From: Maridesulfovibrio ferrireducens | Lineage (GTDB): Bacteria > Desulfobacterota > Desulfovibrionia > Desulfovibrionales > Desulfovibrionaceae | Direction: 5' to 3' | Length of the DNA stretch: 64,000 bases | Assembly (NCBI RefSeq): GCF_016342405.1 | Contig: NZ_JAEINN010000002.1 | Span: forward strand, 332,133 to 396,132 | In this document: in pieces, positions 17,550 through 27,099 of the stretch | How the letters are laid out: each line of letters begins with the position of its first letter | Position numbering within the stretch: position 1 is the first letter of the stretch | Position numbers and translations under genes: made by a program | The notes under the pieces: generated by a model | What the model was told of the DNA's origin: nothing | Seen by the model: the letters and a program-made list of their open reading frames with translations, nothing else | Database searches by the model: none

Positions 17550-17831
17550 TTAGTCTTCGCGGCTATCGATGATCAGCAGGTGGTAACCGAACTGTGTTTT
17601 TACGGGGCCATGAACTTCGCCAACGGCTTCATTGAACACAACGGTATCAAATTCCGGGACCATCTGGCCGGGGCGGAACTCACCGAGATCGCCACCGCGC
17701 TGACCGGAAGGACAGCTGGAGTGTTTTTTTGCCAGTTCACCAAAGTCTGCGCCGTCCTGAATTTGTTTTTTCAGGTCCAGACAGGTCTGTTCATCACTAA
17801 CCAAAAGATGGCGTGCAGATGCTTTTGTCAT
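17550..17831 (-). CDS. ppiC: Parvulin-type peptidyl-prolyl cis-trans isomerase
   Basis: 93 residues, a single small parvulin domain as in E. coli PpiC, with no signal peptide, so cytoplasmic. The conserved elements are ASARHLLV at the start, [22 protein letters not shown] and the final FGYHLLII, which supply the His/Cys/Phe active-site positions. It isomerises Xaa-Pro bonds. It is a single-gene unit with its own terminator. Confidence 0.93.
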   Translation of the reverse strand: MTKASARHLLVSDEQTCLDLKKQIQDGADFGELAKKHSSCPSGQRGGDLGEFRPGQMVPEFDTVVFNEAVGEVHGPVKTQFGYHLLIIDSRED

Positions 17832-18039
17832 GTATGTACTCCTGTAAGTTTTAATATAAAAATTTTAATTAACCTTGTAGTCTTGCCATTGCGATTTAAT
17901 GCGTCGCAAAAAATGACCTTGCATGAATACGCAAGGACTGCAAGGTTAAATACTGCATACATACCTTCCAGATCAATCCGGTCCGCGAATTCAACCAAGT
18001 GCGCACGTCGAATTACGAGAATTACAGGCGGAGTACCAG

Positions 18040-18203
18040 TTATCGGTTGTCTTTATCAACATCTCCCACCAACCGATCAAAATCAGATACAAAAAACCTA
18101 TCCTGAATGATGCGATATTTCTCAAATTCGGATTCAGCGTGAAGCATGGCATCTAGCGCTGTTACTTTACCGCTGCCTTGCAGGATTGTATGGTCGATTG
18201 AAA
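18040..18203 (-). pseudogene. 3' remnant of a RhuM-family gene
   Basis: A minus-strand frame of about 54 codons ending at 18040 reads LQGSGKVTALDAMLHAESEF and then RIIQDRFFVSDFDR. That is the C-terminal signature of RhuM (virulence/Fic-associated) proteins as I know it. An in-frame stop lies just upstream and there is no start. The matching N-terminal part is at 23110-23360 on the same strand (see findings). The rest of the 435-base gap 17832-18266 holds no other gene I can see. Confidence 0.6.
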
Positions 18204-18207
18204 TTTA

Positions 18208-18244
18208 AAAAGCCGGGGCTATCCAAAAGGACAATCTCGGCTTT
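18208..18244 (-). terminator. Probable terminator of the HigBA module
   Basis: An AAAAGCCG stem with complement, 22-base loop; on the minus strand it runs into CTTTTTAAATTT. It lies 23 bases past the higA stop. Confidence 0.65.
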
Positions 18245-18266
18245 ATTCTCTCCAACTACAAAAAAA

Positions 18267-18578
18267 TCAAGCGCACAAATGAAGCTCTTCACATGTCCGC
18301 ACTTCTCTATCAATTCGGACAACAAGTTTATCATCCTTCGCAACTTCAAGATCATACCGCTGCTGAATATTTAACCAAAACTGCGGAGTTGTCCCAAAAA
18401 ACTTAGCTAATCGCATGGCTGTATCTACGGTGATGCTTCTCTGTCCCTTCACCACCTGTCCGACGCGTTGCGCTGGAACACAAAGAGCCGTAGCAAGCTT
18501 ATTGCGGCTTAATCCTAATGGTTCCATGAATTCTTCCAGTAAAATTTCACCGGGATGAACTGGGCTAAAATCTGCCAT
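18267..18578 (-). CDS. higA: HigA-type antitoxin, XRE family
   Basis: 103 residues. The N-terminal HPGEILLEEFMEPLGLSRNK motif and the helix-turn-helix (LATALCVPAQRVGQVVKGQR, then the conserved MRLAKFFGTTPQFWLNIQ) are classic for the HigA family. It should bind and neutralise the toxin encoded 10 bases upstream and repress the operon through its HTH. Gene order toxin-then-antitoxin is the reversed order typical of higBA. Confidence 0.95.
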   Translation of the reverse strand: MADFSPVHPGEILLEEFMEPLGLSRNKLATALCVPAQRVGQVVKGQRSITVDTAMRLAKFFGTTPQFWLNIQQRYDLEVAKDDKLVVRIDREVRTCEELHLCA

Positions 18579-18588
18579 ATTTATCTCC

Positions 18589-18873
18589 CTAATTGTGATA
18601 ATCAGTTACTTCCACCTGTGAAGCGTGGTCCATGTCCCAGACAAAACAAATTCGGTACTGATTATTAATTCTTATACTATATTGTCCGGCTCTATTGCCT
18701 TTCAAAAGTTCAAGCCGATTGCCCGGAGGAACTTTTAAGTCTTTAAGATCATGAGCCGAATCAATTTGAATTAGTTTCTTATAAGCCGTTCTAGCTAGCT
18801 GATTAGGGATAATCCCCGAATACTCACGCTTAAACAGCTTCTCTGTTTCACGATTCTTAAATGACTTAATCAT
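18589..18873 (-). CDS. higB: HigB-type mRNA interferase toxin (RelE superfamily)
   Basis: 94 residues, usual length. The conserved elements are MIKSFKNRETEKLF at the start, LKVPPGNRLELLKGNRAGQY and the catalytic-region IRINNQYRICF and VEVTDYHN. HigB cleaves mRNA on the ribosome. It is first in the operon, with a palindromic operator directly upstream of the start. The module sits inside a decayed island, as often for acquired TA pairs. Confidence 0.94.
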   Translation of the reverse strand: MIKSFKNRETEKLFKREYSGIIPNQLARTAYKKLIQIDSAHDLKDLKVPPGNRLELLKGNRAGQYSIRINNQYRICFVWDMDHASQVEVTDYHN

Positions 18874-18882
18874 GAATCAAAT

Positions 18883-18917
18883 GTATAACGCGTAGAGTAT
18901 CACGTCAAGCGTTATAC
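18883..18917 (-). promoter_or_regulatory. Candidate HigA operator
   Basis: The inverted repeat GTATAACGC ... GCGTTATAC (perfect 9-bp arms, 17-base spacer) lies 10-44 bases upstream of higB, where HigA would bind to autoregulate. Confidence 0.7.
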
Positions 18918-19117
18918 TGAGGTTTATCTTTTAGATTTATGACCCAGCATTAAATTTAACACCTTATGTCATAAGTTTACCACTAGATTGCTTGTTTTTG
19001 ATCATCTCAATTTTAATACACATTATTGGCATCGCGACAAATAAAACCTCTATTCATCGCATGGTATGCGGCGAATAAATCCATATTTACTGCATCTGGC
19101 GCAATGAATAGCTAGCA

Positions 19118-19224
19118 TGATTACCGCAAAGCAGTTTAAAAGAGCGCGGAATTCTCGAGCAAAATGTTGGAGAAGGGCGTAGTACCAGCTATCGTTTATG
19201 TACTTTAGAGAAAGTGCTTAAATA
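19118..19224 (+). pseudogene. Degraded small HTH-regulator remnant
   Basis: ATG 19118 starts MITAKQFKRAR, typical of short XRE regulators, but the frame soon breaks and the end (RSTSYRLCTLEKVLK) is in another frame. About 100 bases remain of a gene normally of 200 or more. The rest of the 395-base gap 18874-19268 shows nothing else. Confidence 0.35.
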
Positions 19225-19268
19225 ATAGATAGATATTTAAACTGCTTTGATTCATTATAGCTGTTCCT

Positions 19269-20321
19269 TTAAAGACAGCTATCCGCCGGAAATACAACCA
19301 GATCTTCTACTTCTTGATATATTCCTATACGTTGACCTATTGCATGCTGGTGGTGGCTTGGCACAAGTGAGAGAATTTGTTCTCCACTGTCCAGTTCAAG
19401 TGTATAAAGGATAGTTGGGCCGCGGAAGGTCTTGGATATAATTGTAGCTTCGTATGGACTGTTATCATGATGGACTACGTCTTCAGGTCTGATCAGCAGG
19501 TTTACTTTTGAATTTGGGCTGTACTCTTGTGGAAGTTCTCCGCTGAGCGTTCCAAGGGCGCATTCTACTGTGCTTTGGCTAGTAACCTCACCTTTAATGA
19601 ACATTCCTTCCCCCACAAAACTTGCCACTACTGGATTCACAGGACGATGATAAACAGCGTGCGGAGTGTCCCATTGCTGCATGGTCCCGCTGGAAAGTAT
19701 CCCAACTTTGTCCGCCATGGCAAAGGCTTCATTCTGGTTATGAGTTACCATCAGCGCTGTTATAGAACGATCCTTAAGGATTTTCCTGATCTCTGTGGAA
19801 AGGGTTTCGCGCAAAGCTACATCAAGATTGGAAAATGGTTCATCCATGAGTAAGAGCTTAGGTTCGGGAGCGAGAGCCCGGGCAAGAGCCACACGTTGCT
19901 GCTGTCCACCGGATAGTTCGTGAGGATATTTATCTCCTTCTCCCAGCAGTTCAACCGTTTGGAGCAACTCTTCAATCCGGTTTTCCTGTTCCTTTTTCGA
20001 AAGTGAATCTATTCCGAATGCAATATTTTCTTTCACTGTGAGATGAGGAAAGAGTGCGTAATCTTGAAAAACCATGCCGATACTGCGTTTTTCCGGTGGG
20101 ACAGTTTTGTTTCCAGCAACTTGTCTGTCTGCGATTGAAATGGAACCGGCTGCTAAATCTTCAAATCCGGCTATCGAGCGCAAAAGTGTTGTTTTGCCGC
20201 AGCCGCTGGGGCCAAGCAGACAGCCGATCTCTCCCTGTTCGAGGGTGAAACTGACATTTTTAACTGCATGAAAATTATCATAAAATTTATCTATTTCGTT
20301 AACTTTAAGAAGTTCCGGCAT
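19269..20321 (-). CDS. fbpC: Iron(III) ABC transporter ATP-binding protein
   Basis: 350 residues. Walker A GPSGCGKTT, Q-loop FQDYALFPHL, signature LSGGQQQRVALARAL, Walker B LLLMDEPFSNLD and H-loop MVTHNQ are all intact. The C-terminal part after residue 240 forms the TOBE-like regulatory domain (LLIRPEDVVHHDNSP). It powers ferric-iron uptake by the FbpA-FbpB system. It is the third gene of the minus-strand operon, nine bases after the permease. Confidence 0.93.
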   Translation of the reverse strand: MPELLKVNEIDKFYDNFHAVKNVSFTLEQGEIGCLLGPSGCGKTTLLRSIAGFEDLAAGSISIADRQVAGNKTVPPEKRSIGMVFQDYALFPHLTVKENIAFGIDSLSKKEQENRIEELLQTVELLGEGDKYPHELSGGQQQRVALARALAPEPKLLLMDEPFSNLDVALRETLSTEIRKILKDRSITALMVTHNQNEAFAMADKVGILSSGTMQQWDTPHAVYHRPVNPVVASFVGEGMFIKGEVTSQSTVECALGTLSGELPQEYSPNSKVNLLIRPEDVVHHDNSPYEATIISKTFRGPTILYTLELDSGEQILSLVPSHHQHAIGQRIGIYQEVEDLVVFPADSCL

Positions 20322-20330
20322 AGTAGCCTC

Positions 20331-21992
20331 CTATTTATCCATCTGTTTGGTGAGCAGCAGCACAGGTATAAGCCCGACAAGTATTAGGGCTACGGCTGGG
20401 GTCGCCGCCAGCTCCCATTCTCCTTCGGAAGTGTACTCATATATTTTGACAGCAAGAGTATCCCAGCCAAAAGGCCGCATCATCAGGGTTATGGGCATTT
20501 CTTTCATGATGTCTACAAGAACAAGAATGGCTCCGGTAAGTAATCCTTTTCTGAGCATAGGAATGTATATGCGGCCCAGCAAAGCCGTTCCTGTTGCTCC
20601 AAGAGTGCGGGCGGCTTCGCCTATGGATGGAGTTATGCGCTGTATTGCACTGTCCACAGAACCGAATCCGGCAGCAAGAAAACGAATGCAGTATGCCGCG
20701 ATCATTAGACCCAGTGAGCCCTGTATAAATGGTGTGGCATTAAATCCAAGTTCTTTAAGCCCACCGACTACAGTATTATCCAACCATGCTGCAGGAATAA
20801 AGATACCTACGGCCAGAACTGTTCCGGGCAAGGCATAGCCAAGCGTAGCAAGGCGTGTGGCCCAGTTCATAAGTGGACCGGCATCATTTCTTTTGACAAA
20901 GGCAAGAGCAAGGGCAGCGGCGATAGTTAAGGTCGCTCCGACAAGGCCAAGTAAAAAAGTATTTAATCCGTATTCAAGATATCTGGAAAGATCTGAATCA
21001 ATGGATTCAAGTCCCCACATAATCAGTTTGAAACATGGAAGAGCAAAGGCCAAAAAAAACATTAAAGCACAGGATGAAAAGGCGACCCATTTCCAAGGGC
21101 CGGATAGTTTTAGGCGTTCAGTGTTGTTTGGTCTTCCTGCTTCTGTGAAGCGCATGCGCGAGCGCATTTTCTGCTCGGTAACCAGTGCGACAAGAACTAT
21201 TATTCCTAATACGGAAGAAAGCTGTGCTGCACTTGCAAGGGAAAACATACCGAACCACGCTTTATAAATGGCTGTGGTGAAAGTGTCGTAGTTGAAGATC
21301 GAAACCGCACCGAAATCAGCAAGAGTTTCCATGCAGACCAGCACAAGTCCGGCTGCTATAAAAGGACGGGCCATTGGTAGCGCTACTTTAAAAAATGCTT
21401 TTGCCGGTGAATGACCCAGCGTGCGGGCTGCTTCAAGGGCAGTGCGTCCTTGAGTCATGAAGGCGCTACGACTCATGAGATATACATATGGGTAGAAGGC
21501 AAGAGAGAGGATTGTCGAGACCCCGAATCCGTTGCGGATATCTATAAATTCAGCTGAAGGAAATATGTTTCTTATGAGAGACTGTACTGGGCCTGTGAAA
21601 TCGAAAATTCCAAGGTAAACAAAAGCAAACACATAAGGAGGAATGGCAAAGGGCAGAACCAACGCCCATGAGAAAAATTTGCGGCCTGGAAAATCACAAG
21701 CTCCGGTGAGCCAACCAAGTCCCACTCCGGCTATAGCTGTAAGGGGCAAAATGCAGGCCAACAGTACCGCGGTATTAAATATAAGTCCGCCGAGCACGTT
21801 TTCAGTCAAGTGCGACCATATTTCCTGCTGTGGAGAAAAAAGATAGCTCATGATTACGAGTAGAGGCGTGGCTGACGCAGCCGCAAGTGCTCCGGCAATG
21901 GCGAACCATGCCGGAGACTTGAGGCGAAAGATATTCCGCCGGAATGCTGGAGGTCGAATTCCGACTGAATTTCGGGAGTTCTTTAAAGACAT
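20331..21992 (-). CDS. fbpB: Iron(III) ABC transporter permease (two-domain)
   Basis: 553 residues, the usual length for fused FbpB permeases: two BPD transport domains, each with about six transmembrane helices and an EAA-type loop (AARTLGHSPAKAFFKVALPM in the first, AARTLGATGTALLGRIYIPM in the second). It forms the whole channel alone. The start is one base after the fbpA stop, so translation is coupled. Confidence 0.93.
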   Translation of the reverse strand: MSLKNSRNSVGIRPPAFRRNIFRLKSPAWFAIAGALAAASATPLLVIMSYLFSPQQEIWSHLTENVLGGLIFNTAVLLACILPLTAIAGVGLGWLTGACDFPGRKFFSWALVLPFAIPPYVFAFVYLGIFDFTGPVQSLIRNIFPSAEFIDIRNGFGVSTILSLAFYPYVYLMSRSAFMTQGRTALEAARTLGHSPAKAFFKVALPMARPFIAAGLVLVCMETLADFGAVSIFNYDTFTTAIYKAWFGMFSLASAAQLSSVLGIIVLVALVTEQKMRSRMRFTEAGRPNNTERLKLSGPWKWVAFSSCALMFFLAFALPCFKLIMWGLESIDSDLSRYLEYGLNTFLLGLVGATLTIAAALALAFVKRNDAGPLMNWATRLATLGYALPGTVLAVGIFIPAAWLDNTVVGGLKELGFNATPFIQGSLGLMIAAYCIRFLAAGFGSVDSAIQRITPSIGEAARTLGATGTALLGRIYIPMLRKGLLTGAILVLVDIMKEMPITLMMRPFGWDTLAVKIYEYTSEGEWELAATPAVALILVGLIPVLLLTKQMDK

Positions 21993-21993
21993 G

Positions 21994-22995
21994 TTATTTG
22001 TATCCGGCTCTATCCATCAGCTTGATAGCTTCTGCCTGATATTCACCGTATTTGGATACGTTCATAGGATTACCTTTGAATTCTCCCCAAGCTTCAACAA
22101 TCGGGTCTGGCTTAACTTCTGGGTTAACAGGGTATTCCATGTTCAGAGATGCAAATTTACCTTGAGCTTTGTCAGAGGAAAGCCATTCAAGTAGCTTAAC
22201 AGCTTCTTTTTTGTTCTTTGCATTTGCAGTCACGCCTGCTCCGGAAACATTCATGTGAACGCCGCTTGTTTTCTGATTGGGCCAGAATATATCGAGCGGG
22301 AGAGCTGGATTCTTTTTAAGCAGACGACCGAAATAATATGTGTTGACTACTGCAACATCACCAACGCCAGCTGCAACTGCTTCAAGAGCTTTGGTGTCGC
22401 TGGAGAAAGGGGCTACAGACAGATTCGCCACCCATGATTTAACAATTTTTTCAGTTTCGGCTTCACCTTTGTCGGCGATAATAGATGCTACGAGAGACTG
22501 GTTGTAAACTTTTTTAGATGTTCTGAGCAAAAGACGTTTATTCCATTTGGCCTCACCGAGCGCTTCATAGGTGCTCAGTTCCTCAGGGGAAACCTTTTCT
22601 TTATTGTATACGATTGTACGAGCTCGTACAGAAAGTCCAACCCAGCGGTTCTGGGGATCTCGAAGATGCGAAGGTACGTTCTTTTCAAGAATATCAGAAT
22701 TAATCGGGGCTAGAATTCCTTCCTCTGCAGCATGCCAAAGGTTTCCGGCGTCTACTGTGATGAACAGGTCGGCGGAAGTGTTAGCTCCTTCCGCTTTGAT
22801 ACGCTCAAGAAGAGCTCCTGCTTTACCAGTAATGTATTTTACTTTTACTCCGGTTTCTGCAGTATATGCATCAAACAAAGGTTTGATGAGGTGTTCTTTA
22901 CGTGCAGAATAAACAACTACGTCTGCAGCAAAAGCTGACGCAGACCATACTGCAACCATAATTGCGGTGATGGTAAGGGTGATAAGTTTTTTCAT
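21994..22995 (-). CDS. fbpA: Iron(III)-binding periplasmic protein
   Basis: 333 residues from the ATG at 22995, which follows CGGAGAAA; a longer frame to 23055 is only a leader. The signal peptide ends ASAFA. The mature N-terminus VVVYSARKEHLIKPLFDAY is a typical FbpA/IdiA start, and the VVNTYYFGRLL segment carries the tyrosine pair that binds Fe(III). It delivers iron to FbpB-FbpC. No clear Fur box is visible in the upstream gap. Confidence 0.93.
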   Translation of the reverse strand: MKKLITLTITAIMVAVWSASAFAADVVVYSARKEHLIKPLFDAYTAETGVKVKYITGKAGALLERIKAEGANTSADLFITVDAGNLWHAAEEGILAPINSDILEKNVPSHLRDPQNRWVGLSVRARTIVYNKEKVSPEELSTYEALGEAKWNKRLLLRTSKKVYNQSLVASIIADKGEAETEKIVKSWVANLSVAPFSSDTKALEAVAAGVGDVAVVNTYYFGRLLKKNPALPLDIFWPNQKTSGVHMNVSGAGVTANAKNKKEAVKLLEWLSSDKAQGKFASLNMEYPVNPEVKPDPIVEAWGEFKGNPMNVSKYGEYQAEAIKLMDRAGYK

Positions 22996-23109
22996 ATTTT
23001 TCTCCGTTGTTTTATTTTTCGCTTTGTTGATGTTGAAAGTGAATTTCAATAACAAGTAAGGGTGTCATTCAGTTTTGTCAATAAAAATATACTAAAAAAG
23101 TATGAAATT

Positions 23110-23360
23110 ATTGGAATACAAATTTAAGCTCTTGTTATTAGTAGCAGTATTCCGGAATTTCCGGATAACTGAATCTTCTTCTAGTTCTTAACTTTTAATG
23201 ATGTTTTTCAAGTGTTCGCGATAGTGCGTACATCGACATCAAACAACTCTGCCATAAGTTTTTGACTAGAGCCAGAGTAACTCCTCTTCATAACGTGCTT
23301 CAATGTTGCCTTTTCCAACCTGTGCGGTGAAGATCAAGAATTCTGCGGTCTATTTCTAAT
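23110..23360 (-). pseudogene. 5' remnant of a RhuM-family gene
   Basis: Reading the minus strand gives, with two stop codons and a frameshift, AEFLIFTAQVGKGNIEARYE, then SQKLMAELFDVDVRTIA and ELEEDSVIRKFRNTA. This is the N-terminal half of RhuM proteins as I know them (WLTQKQMAELF...ELEEDSVIRKFR). The C-terminal half lies about 5 kb away at 18040-18203 in the same orientation. This remnant accounts for about half of the 590-base gap between fbpA and the next gene; the other half is AT-rich and shows no gene. Confidence 0.65.
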
Positions 23361-23585
23361 TTGTAGTGATTTGGGTATATTTGATTTATAGACTGTGGAT
23401 TCATAAAGAAAGAGCAATATTTGCCTTTATCAGTTTCTTATAAGCATTTGATGTATTTTTGCCTATTTTTGTTGTTTTAGTTTATCTTGCTATGTATTAA
23501 TAATATACATTTTTTTCGGATCTATTTTTAAAAAACGTCAATATTTTAGTAATAAAATTATTATTTTTCTTTATAAGGGATGATT

Positions 23586-26500
23586 ATGTTTGCCTATCAT
23601 CAATGTCGATTTATCATATTCAATTGCTTTTTAATTCTTTTGATGAGTTTTCAACAAGTGCAGGCAAAGGATAAACTTGTTGTTGCAATCGACAGCAACT
23701 ACGCACCTATGTCTCTACTTACACCCGCAGCTGTTCCGGCTGGTATTATGGTTGAAATGTGGAAGTTATGGAGTGATCAGACCGGCACAGAAGTTGATTT
23801 CCTGTCAGGGACTTGGGAAGAGACTTTGAATATGGTTAAGACCGGTAAGGCGGATGTTCATTCGGGATTATTTAGAAATGATCAGCGCGCCGCATGGCTG
23901 GATTTTTCAGACACTTTGCATTCAATTAAAAGTGCATTTTATCAGAGAGCGAATTCTCAGCCGTTTTCAATGGATAAATTGGATGGCATAAAGTTTGGTG
24001 TTGTCGCTGGAACCTACCAGTCTACCTATTTGCGGGACAAATTCCCTGATATTTTGATTAATGAATATGATGATCATGACTCCTTAATAACAGAACTTAT
24101 TGCGGGCAAGATCGATATTATCTTCGATGAAGGTACTACTGTTTCAAGGATTTTAGCTAGGCTTGGGTGCGAAGGACTTGTCAGCCGTGTGTCAGGTTCA
24201 ACCACCGCGAATACGGTGCACGCAGGGGTATTAAAAGGAAAAACAGAGTTGATTAATCGTATTAACAAAGGCTTTCGAAATATTAAACATGATAAGCTTT
24301 CGTCAATCGATAACCGTTGGATAAAAAGCCCTGAAGATCGTTTTTATCAGAAAAATAAAGCCGGGTTTGAAGTTGTACTAACCGACGAAGAAAAGTCCTA
24401 TATTCAGAAAAACACTTCATTATCCCTGACCTCAACTCCAAACTGGCCTCCATTCGAAATGAAACAGGATGATGGTTCCTATGCTGGTATAGCTGCAGAC
24501 TTTATTCGCGTAGCAGCAGGTAAGGTCGGACTCGATATAACTCCTGTTTTTGATACAAACTGGCAAGCTCATATGGATAAGCTGAAAACAGGAAAACTTG
24601 ATGCCGCTCCTGGATTGAATGAGACTCCAAAGCGTCTTAAGGATTTTGTTTTCACTAAGCCATACATAGAATATTATTCCGCCATATTCACTACAGCGGA
24701 TCGTGAGGATATCTTCTCTCCTGAAGATCTGGCTGGAAAGACGGTAGCTTTGGAAGAGGGATATGCCATTGCACGAAATCTACCCACTGATCGCCCTGAT
24801 ATCAAGATGTTGCTTGTTAAGAGCACGCAAGCTGCTTTGGAAGCTGTAGCAACAGGAAAGGCTGATGCGTACATTGGTAATCAGGTTGTAGCTTCTTATC
24901 TTATTAAAAAATTTACCCTGCCCAATCTAAAGCTTGTCAGCCTCTGGCGAACTGATCTTCCCGGTCAGCTACGTATTGCCGTGGATAAGGATAATCCCGT
25001 ATTAAAAAATATTCTTCAAAAAGGACTTGATGCTATAACCAAAAAAGAAAGGGAAGCTATTCTTTCAACCTACCTTGATGCTACAGGTTTTCAGCAAAAA
25101 GTTTTTTCACTCACAAAAGAACAATGGGCGTGGCTGAAATCTCATCCTCAAATCAAGCTTGGAATAGATCAGCAAAGTGCTCCCTTTGAGTTCATTGATG
25201 AAAACGGCAAAATGCAGGGGATTGCGTCGGAATATATTGCATTCATTCAGGATAAGTTGAAAGTGGATATGATTCCAGTTGATGGTTTGAACTGGAATGA
25301 AGTTCTGCAATATGCCAAGGAAGGGCGTTTGGATATTCTTCCGTCGATTGCCCGGACTCCTGCCAGAGAAAAATACCTTCTTTTTACAGAGCCTTATATT
25401 GAATTTCCGGTCGTTATTTTTTCTTCTAAAGAAGCACCTTTGATAAGTAAACTGGATGACATTGTACATGGCAGGATTGCTTTAGTTGAAGGGTATGCCG
25501 CCCATGAATATATCACTTCGGATCATCCAGACTTTGAACTTGTTCTTTATCCTACTGTCCCTGATGCTGTTACTGCACTTGCTCTCGGTAAAATAGATTG
25601 GTTTATCAATGACTTGGCTACTAGTAGTTACGTTATTGAAAAGAAAGGAATAACCAATTTGAAAGTGGCTGCTGCAACTGAGTATGTTATGTCATTATCA
25701 ATGGCTGTTCGTAAGGATTGTCCTGAATTACTTGAGATTGTTAACAAGGCTTTAAGTGTTCTTTCAGATGAAGAAGCAGAAGAAATCAAGGGCAAATGGC
25801 TTGCATTAAAATTTGAGCACGGCTTGGATATGTATACCGTTATGACATGGGCATTGCCCATTACTGGCGGTGGGCTCTTGATTATAGGTTTGATCGTGTT
25901 TTGGAACAGAAAGCTCGGAAGTGAAATTTCAGAAAGGAAAAAAGCGCAATCAGAACTGGCTGAAACTTTGAGCTCTCTTGATAAAAAGAATACAATGCTT
26001 GAAGGGTTGTCTACAAAGCTTGCGAAATACCTGTCTCCACAGGTGTATGATTCAATTTTTTCGGGTAATCGTGATGTTGTTTTATCCACAGAGCGTAAAA
26101 AACTTACGGTCTTTTTTTCTGATATAAAAGACTTCACTCAGACCACAGATGATATGCAGCCGGAAGACCTTACTTCCTTGCTTAACCATTATTTCACAGA
26201 GATGTCTGCCATCGCACTTGAATATGGAGCTACCATTGATAAATTTATTGGTGACGCTATGCTTATGTTCTTTGGAGATCCTGAATCAAAGGGCGTAAAA
26301 GAAGACGCTGAACTTTGTGTGCGTATGGCTATCGCAATGCAAAAAAGAATGGTTGAACTTGAAAAAGAGTGGCACAGCATGGGGTACGATAAGCCGTTTA
26401 AAATGCGAGTGGGTATCAATACTGGATATTGCAATGTTGGCAACTTCGGTTCTGAAGCACGTATGGATTATACTATTATTGGAGGTGAAGTTAACCTCGC

Positions 26501-26810
26501 AGCCCGTCTTGAAGGCCAAGCTGATCCGGGCGGAGTGCTTATGTCCTCAGAAACATATAGTTTAGTCAAAGACATAGTAAACGTTGAAGAGCGCAAACCG
26601 ATAGAGGTTAAGGGGATTCGCCGCACTATTCAGCCTTATGCAGTCCTTTCAATCTGCGGAGAGGATGTATCCTGCTCCGATTATGGCAAAGTGATCCGTT
26701 ACAAAGAACAGGGGTTTAATCTTTCCATAGATCTTAACAAGCTTTCTCCAGAGAATCGGGTTAATATTTCACAGCGTTTAAGTGAAATAGCTTTGTCTCT
26801 GAAAGAGTAA
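23586..26810 (+). CDS. Membrane adenylate/guanylate cyclase with three periplasmic solute-binding domains
   Basis: About 1074 residues from ATG 23586 (TAAGGG six bases upstream). After a signal peptide come three successive family-3 solute-binding (periplasmic) domains, at about 30-260, 270-505 and 510-745. A single transmembrane helix (ALPITGGGLLIIGLIVFW) follows, then a short coiled coil and a class III cyclase domain at about 835-1030. The two metal-binding Asp are visible (FFSDIKDFT, FIGDAMLMFFG), and NVGNFGSEARMDYTIIGGEV is the dimer/substrate region. It should turn amino-acid-like ligand binding into cAMP (or cGMP). It is a single-gene unit closed by a terminator. Confidence 0.9.
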   Translation: MFAYHQCRFIIFNCFLILLMSFQQVQAKDKLVVAIDSNYAPMSLLTPAAVPAGIMVEMWKLWSDQTGTEVDFLSGTWEETLNMVKTGKADVHSGLFRNDQRAAWLDFSDTLHSIKSAFYQRANSQPFSMDKLDGIKFGVVAGTYQSTYLRDKFPDILINEYDDHDSLITELIAGKIDIIFDEGTTVSRILARLGCEGLVSRVSGSTTANTVHAGVLKGKTELINRINKGFRNIKHDKLSSIDNRWIKSPEDRFYQKNKAGFEVVLTDEEKSYIQKNTSLSLTSTPNWPPFEMKQDDGSYAGIAADFIRVAAGKVGLDITPVFDTNWQAHMDKLKTGKLDAAPGLNETPKRLKDFVFTKPYIEYYSAIFTTADREDIFSPEDLAGKTVALEEGYAIARNLPTDRPDIKMLLVKSTQAALEAVATGKADAYIGNQVVASYLIKKFTLPNLKLVSLWRTDLPGQLRIAVDKDNPVLKNILQKGLDAITKKEREAILSTYLDATGFQQKVFSLTKEQWAWLKSHPQIKLGIDQQSAPFEFIDENGKMQGIASEYIAFIQDKLKVDMIPVDGLNWNEVLQYAKEGRLDILPSIARTPAREKYLLFTEPYIEFPVVIFSSKEAPLISKLDDIVHGRIALVEGYAAHEYITSDHPDFELVLYPTVPDAVTALALGKIDWFINDLATSSYVIEKKGITNLKVAAATEYVMSLSMAVRKDCPELLEIVNKALSVLSDEEAEEIKGKWLALKFEHGLDMYTVMTWALPITGGGLLIIGLIVFWNRKLGSEISERKKAQSELAETLSSLDKKNTMLEGLSTKLAKYLSPQVYDSIFSGNRDVVLSTERKKLTVFFSDIKDFTQTTDDMQPEDLTSLLNHYFTEMSAIALEYGATIDKFIGDAMLMFFGDPESKGVKEDAELCVRMAIAMQKRMVELEKEWHSMGYDKPFKMRVGINTGYCNVGNFGSEARMDYTIIGGEVNLAARLEGQADPGGVLMSSETYSLVKDIVNVEERKPIEVKGIRRTIQPYAVLSICGEDVSCSDYGKVIRYKEQGFNLSIDLNKLSPENRVNISQRLSEIALSLKE

Positions 26811-26868
26811 GGCTATTTCGTTGTTTAGTATTGAATATATTGTTAGATTTTATAGTTGAAAACTGCTT

Positions 26869-27099
26869 TTAAAAGCCCCTTCCAATCTGCCGAAGGGGCT
26901 TTTTCTTAATCCTTTGCATTAACTTTTTCATTGCCTGAACAACATTTCCAACTCGCTCCAATTCGCTCAGCAAGTCCCGGCAGCCGTGCAGTGCCTTTTC
27001 CATCTTGGGTATCCGCTGATCTTGATCGTCCAGACGGTGACTCTGTTCTTTTTCCATTCGGTTCAATGTTTCCGATAAGGTCTTCTTTAATTCGTTCAT
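26869..27099 (-). CDS. Small coiled-coil protein, unknown
   Basis: 76 residues, highly charged, predicted almost fully helical/coiled coil (LKKTLSETLNRMEKEQSHRL). AAGGA stands nine bases before the start, and ATG overlaps the stop of the preceding gene (ATGA). The C-terminus reads into the terminator of the convergent cyclase gene. It looks like a leftover mobile-element gene on the host side of the attachment site. No family recognised. Confidence 0.5.
   Translation of the reverse strand: MNELKKTLSETLNRMEKEQSHRLDDQDQRIPKMEKALHGCRDLLSELERVGNVVQAMKKLMQRIKKKPLRQIGRGF
26871..26903. terminator. Intrinsic terminator of the cyclase gene
   Basis: Perfect 12-bp stem AAAAGCCCCTTC with complement and TTTTTCTT after it. 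It overlaps the end of the small minus-strand gene at 26869-27099. Confidence 0.92.

Noticed and set aside
25628..26137. 169-codon minus-strand frame in the cyclase gene
   Set aside because: Shadow of the third binding domain and the transmembrane segment.
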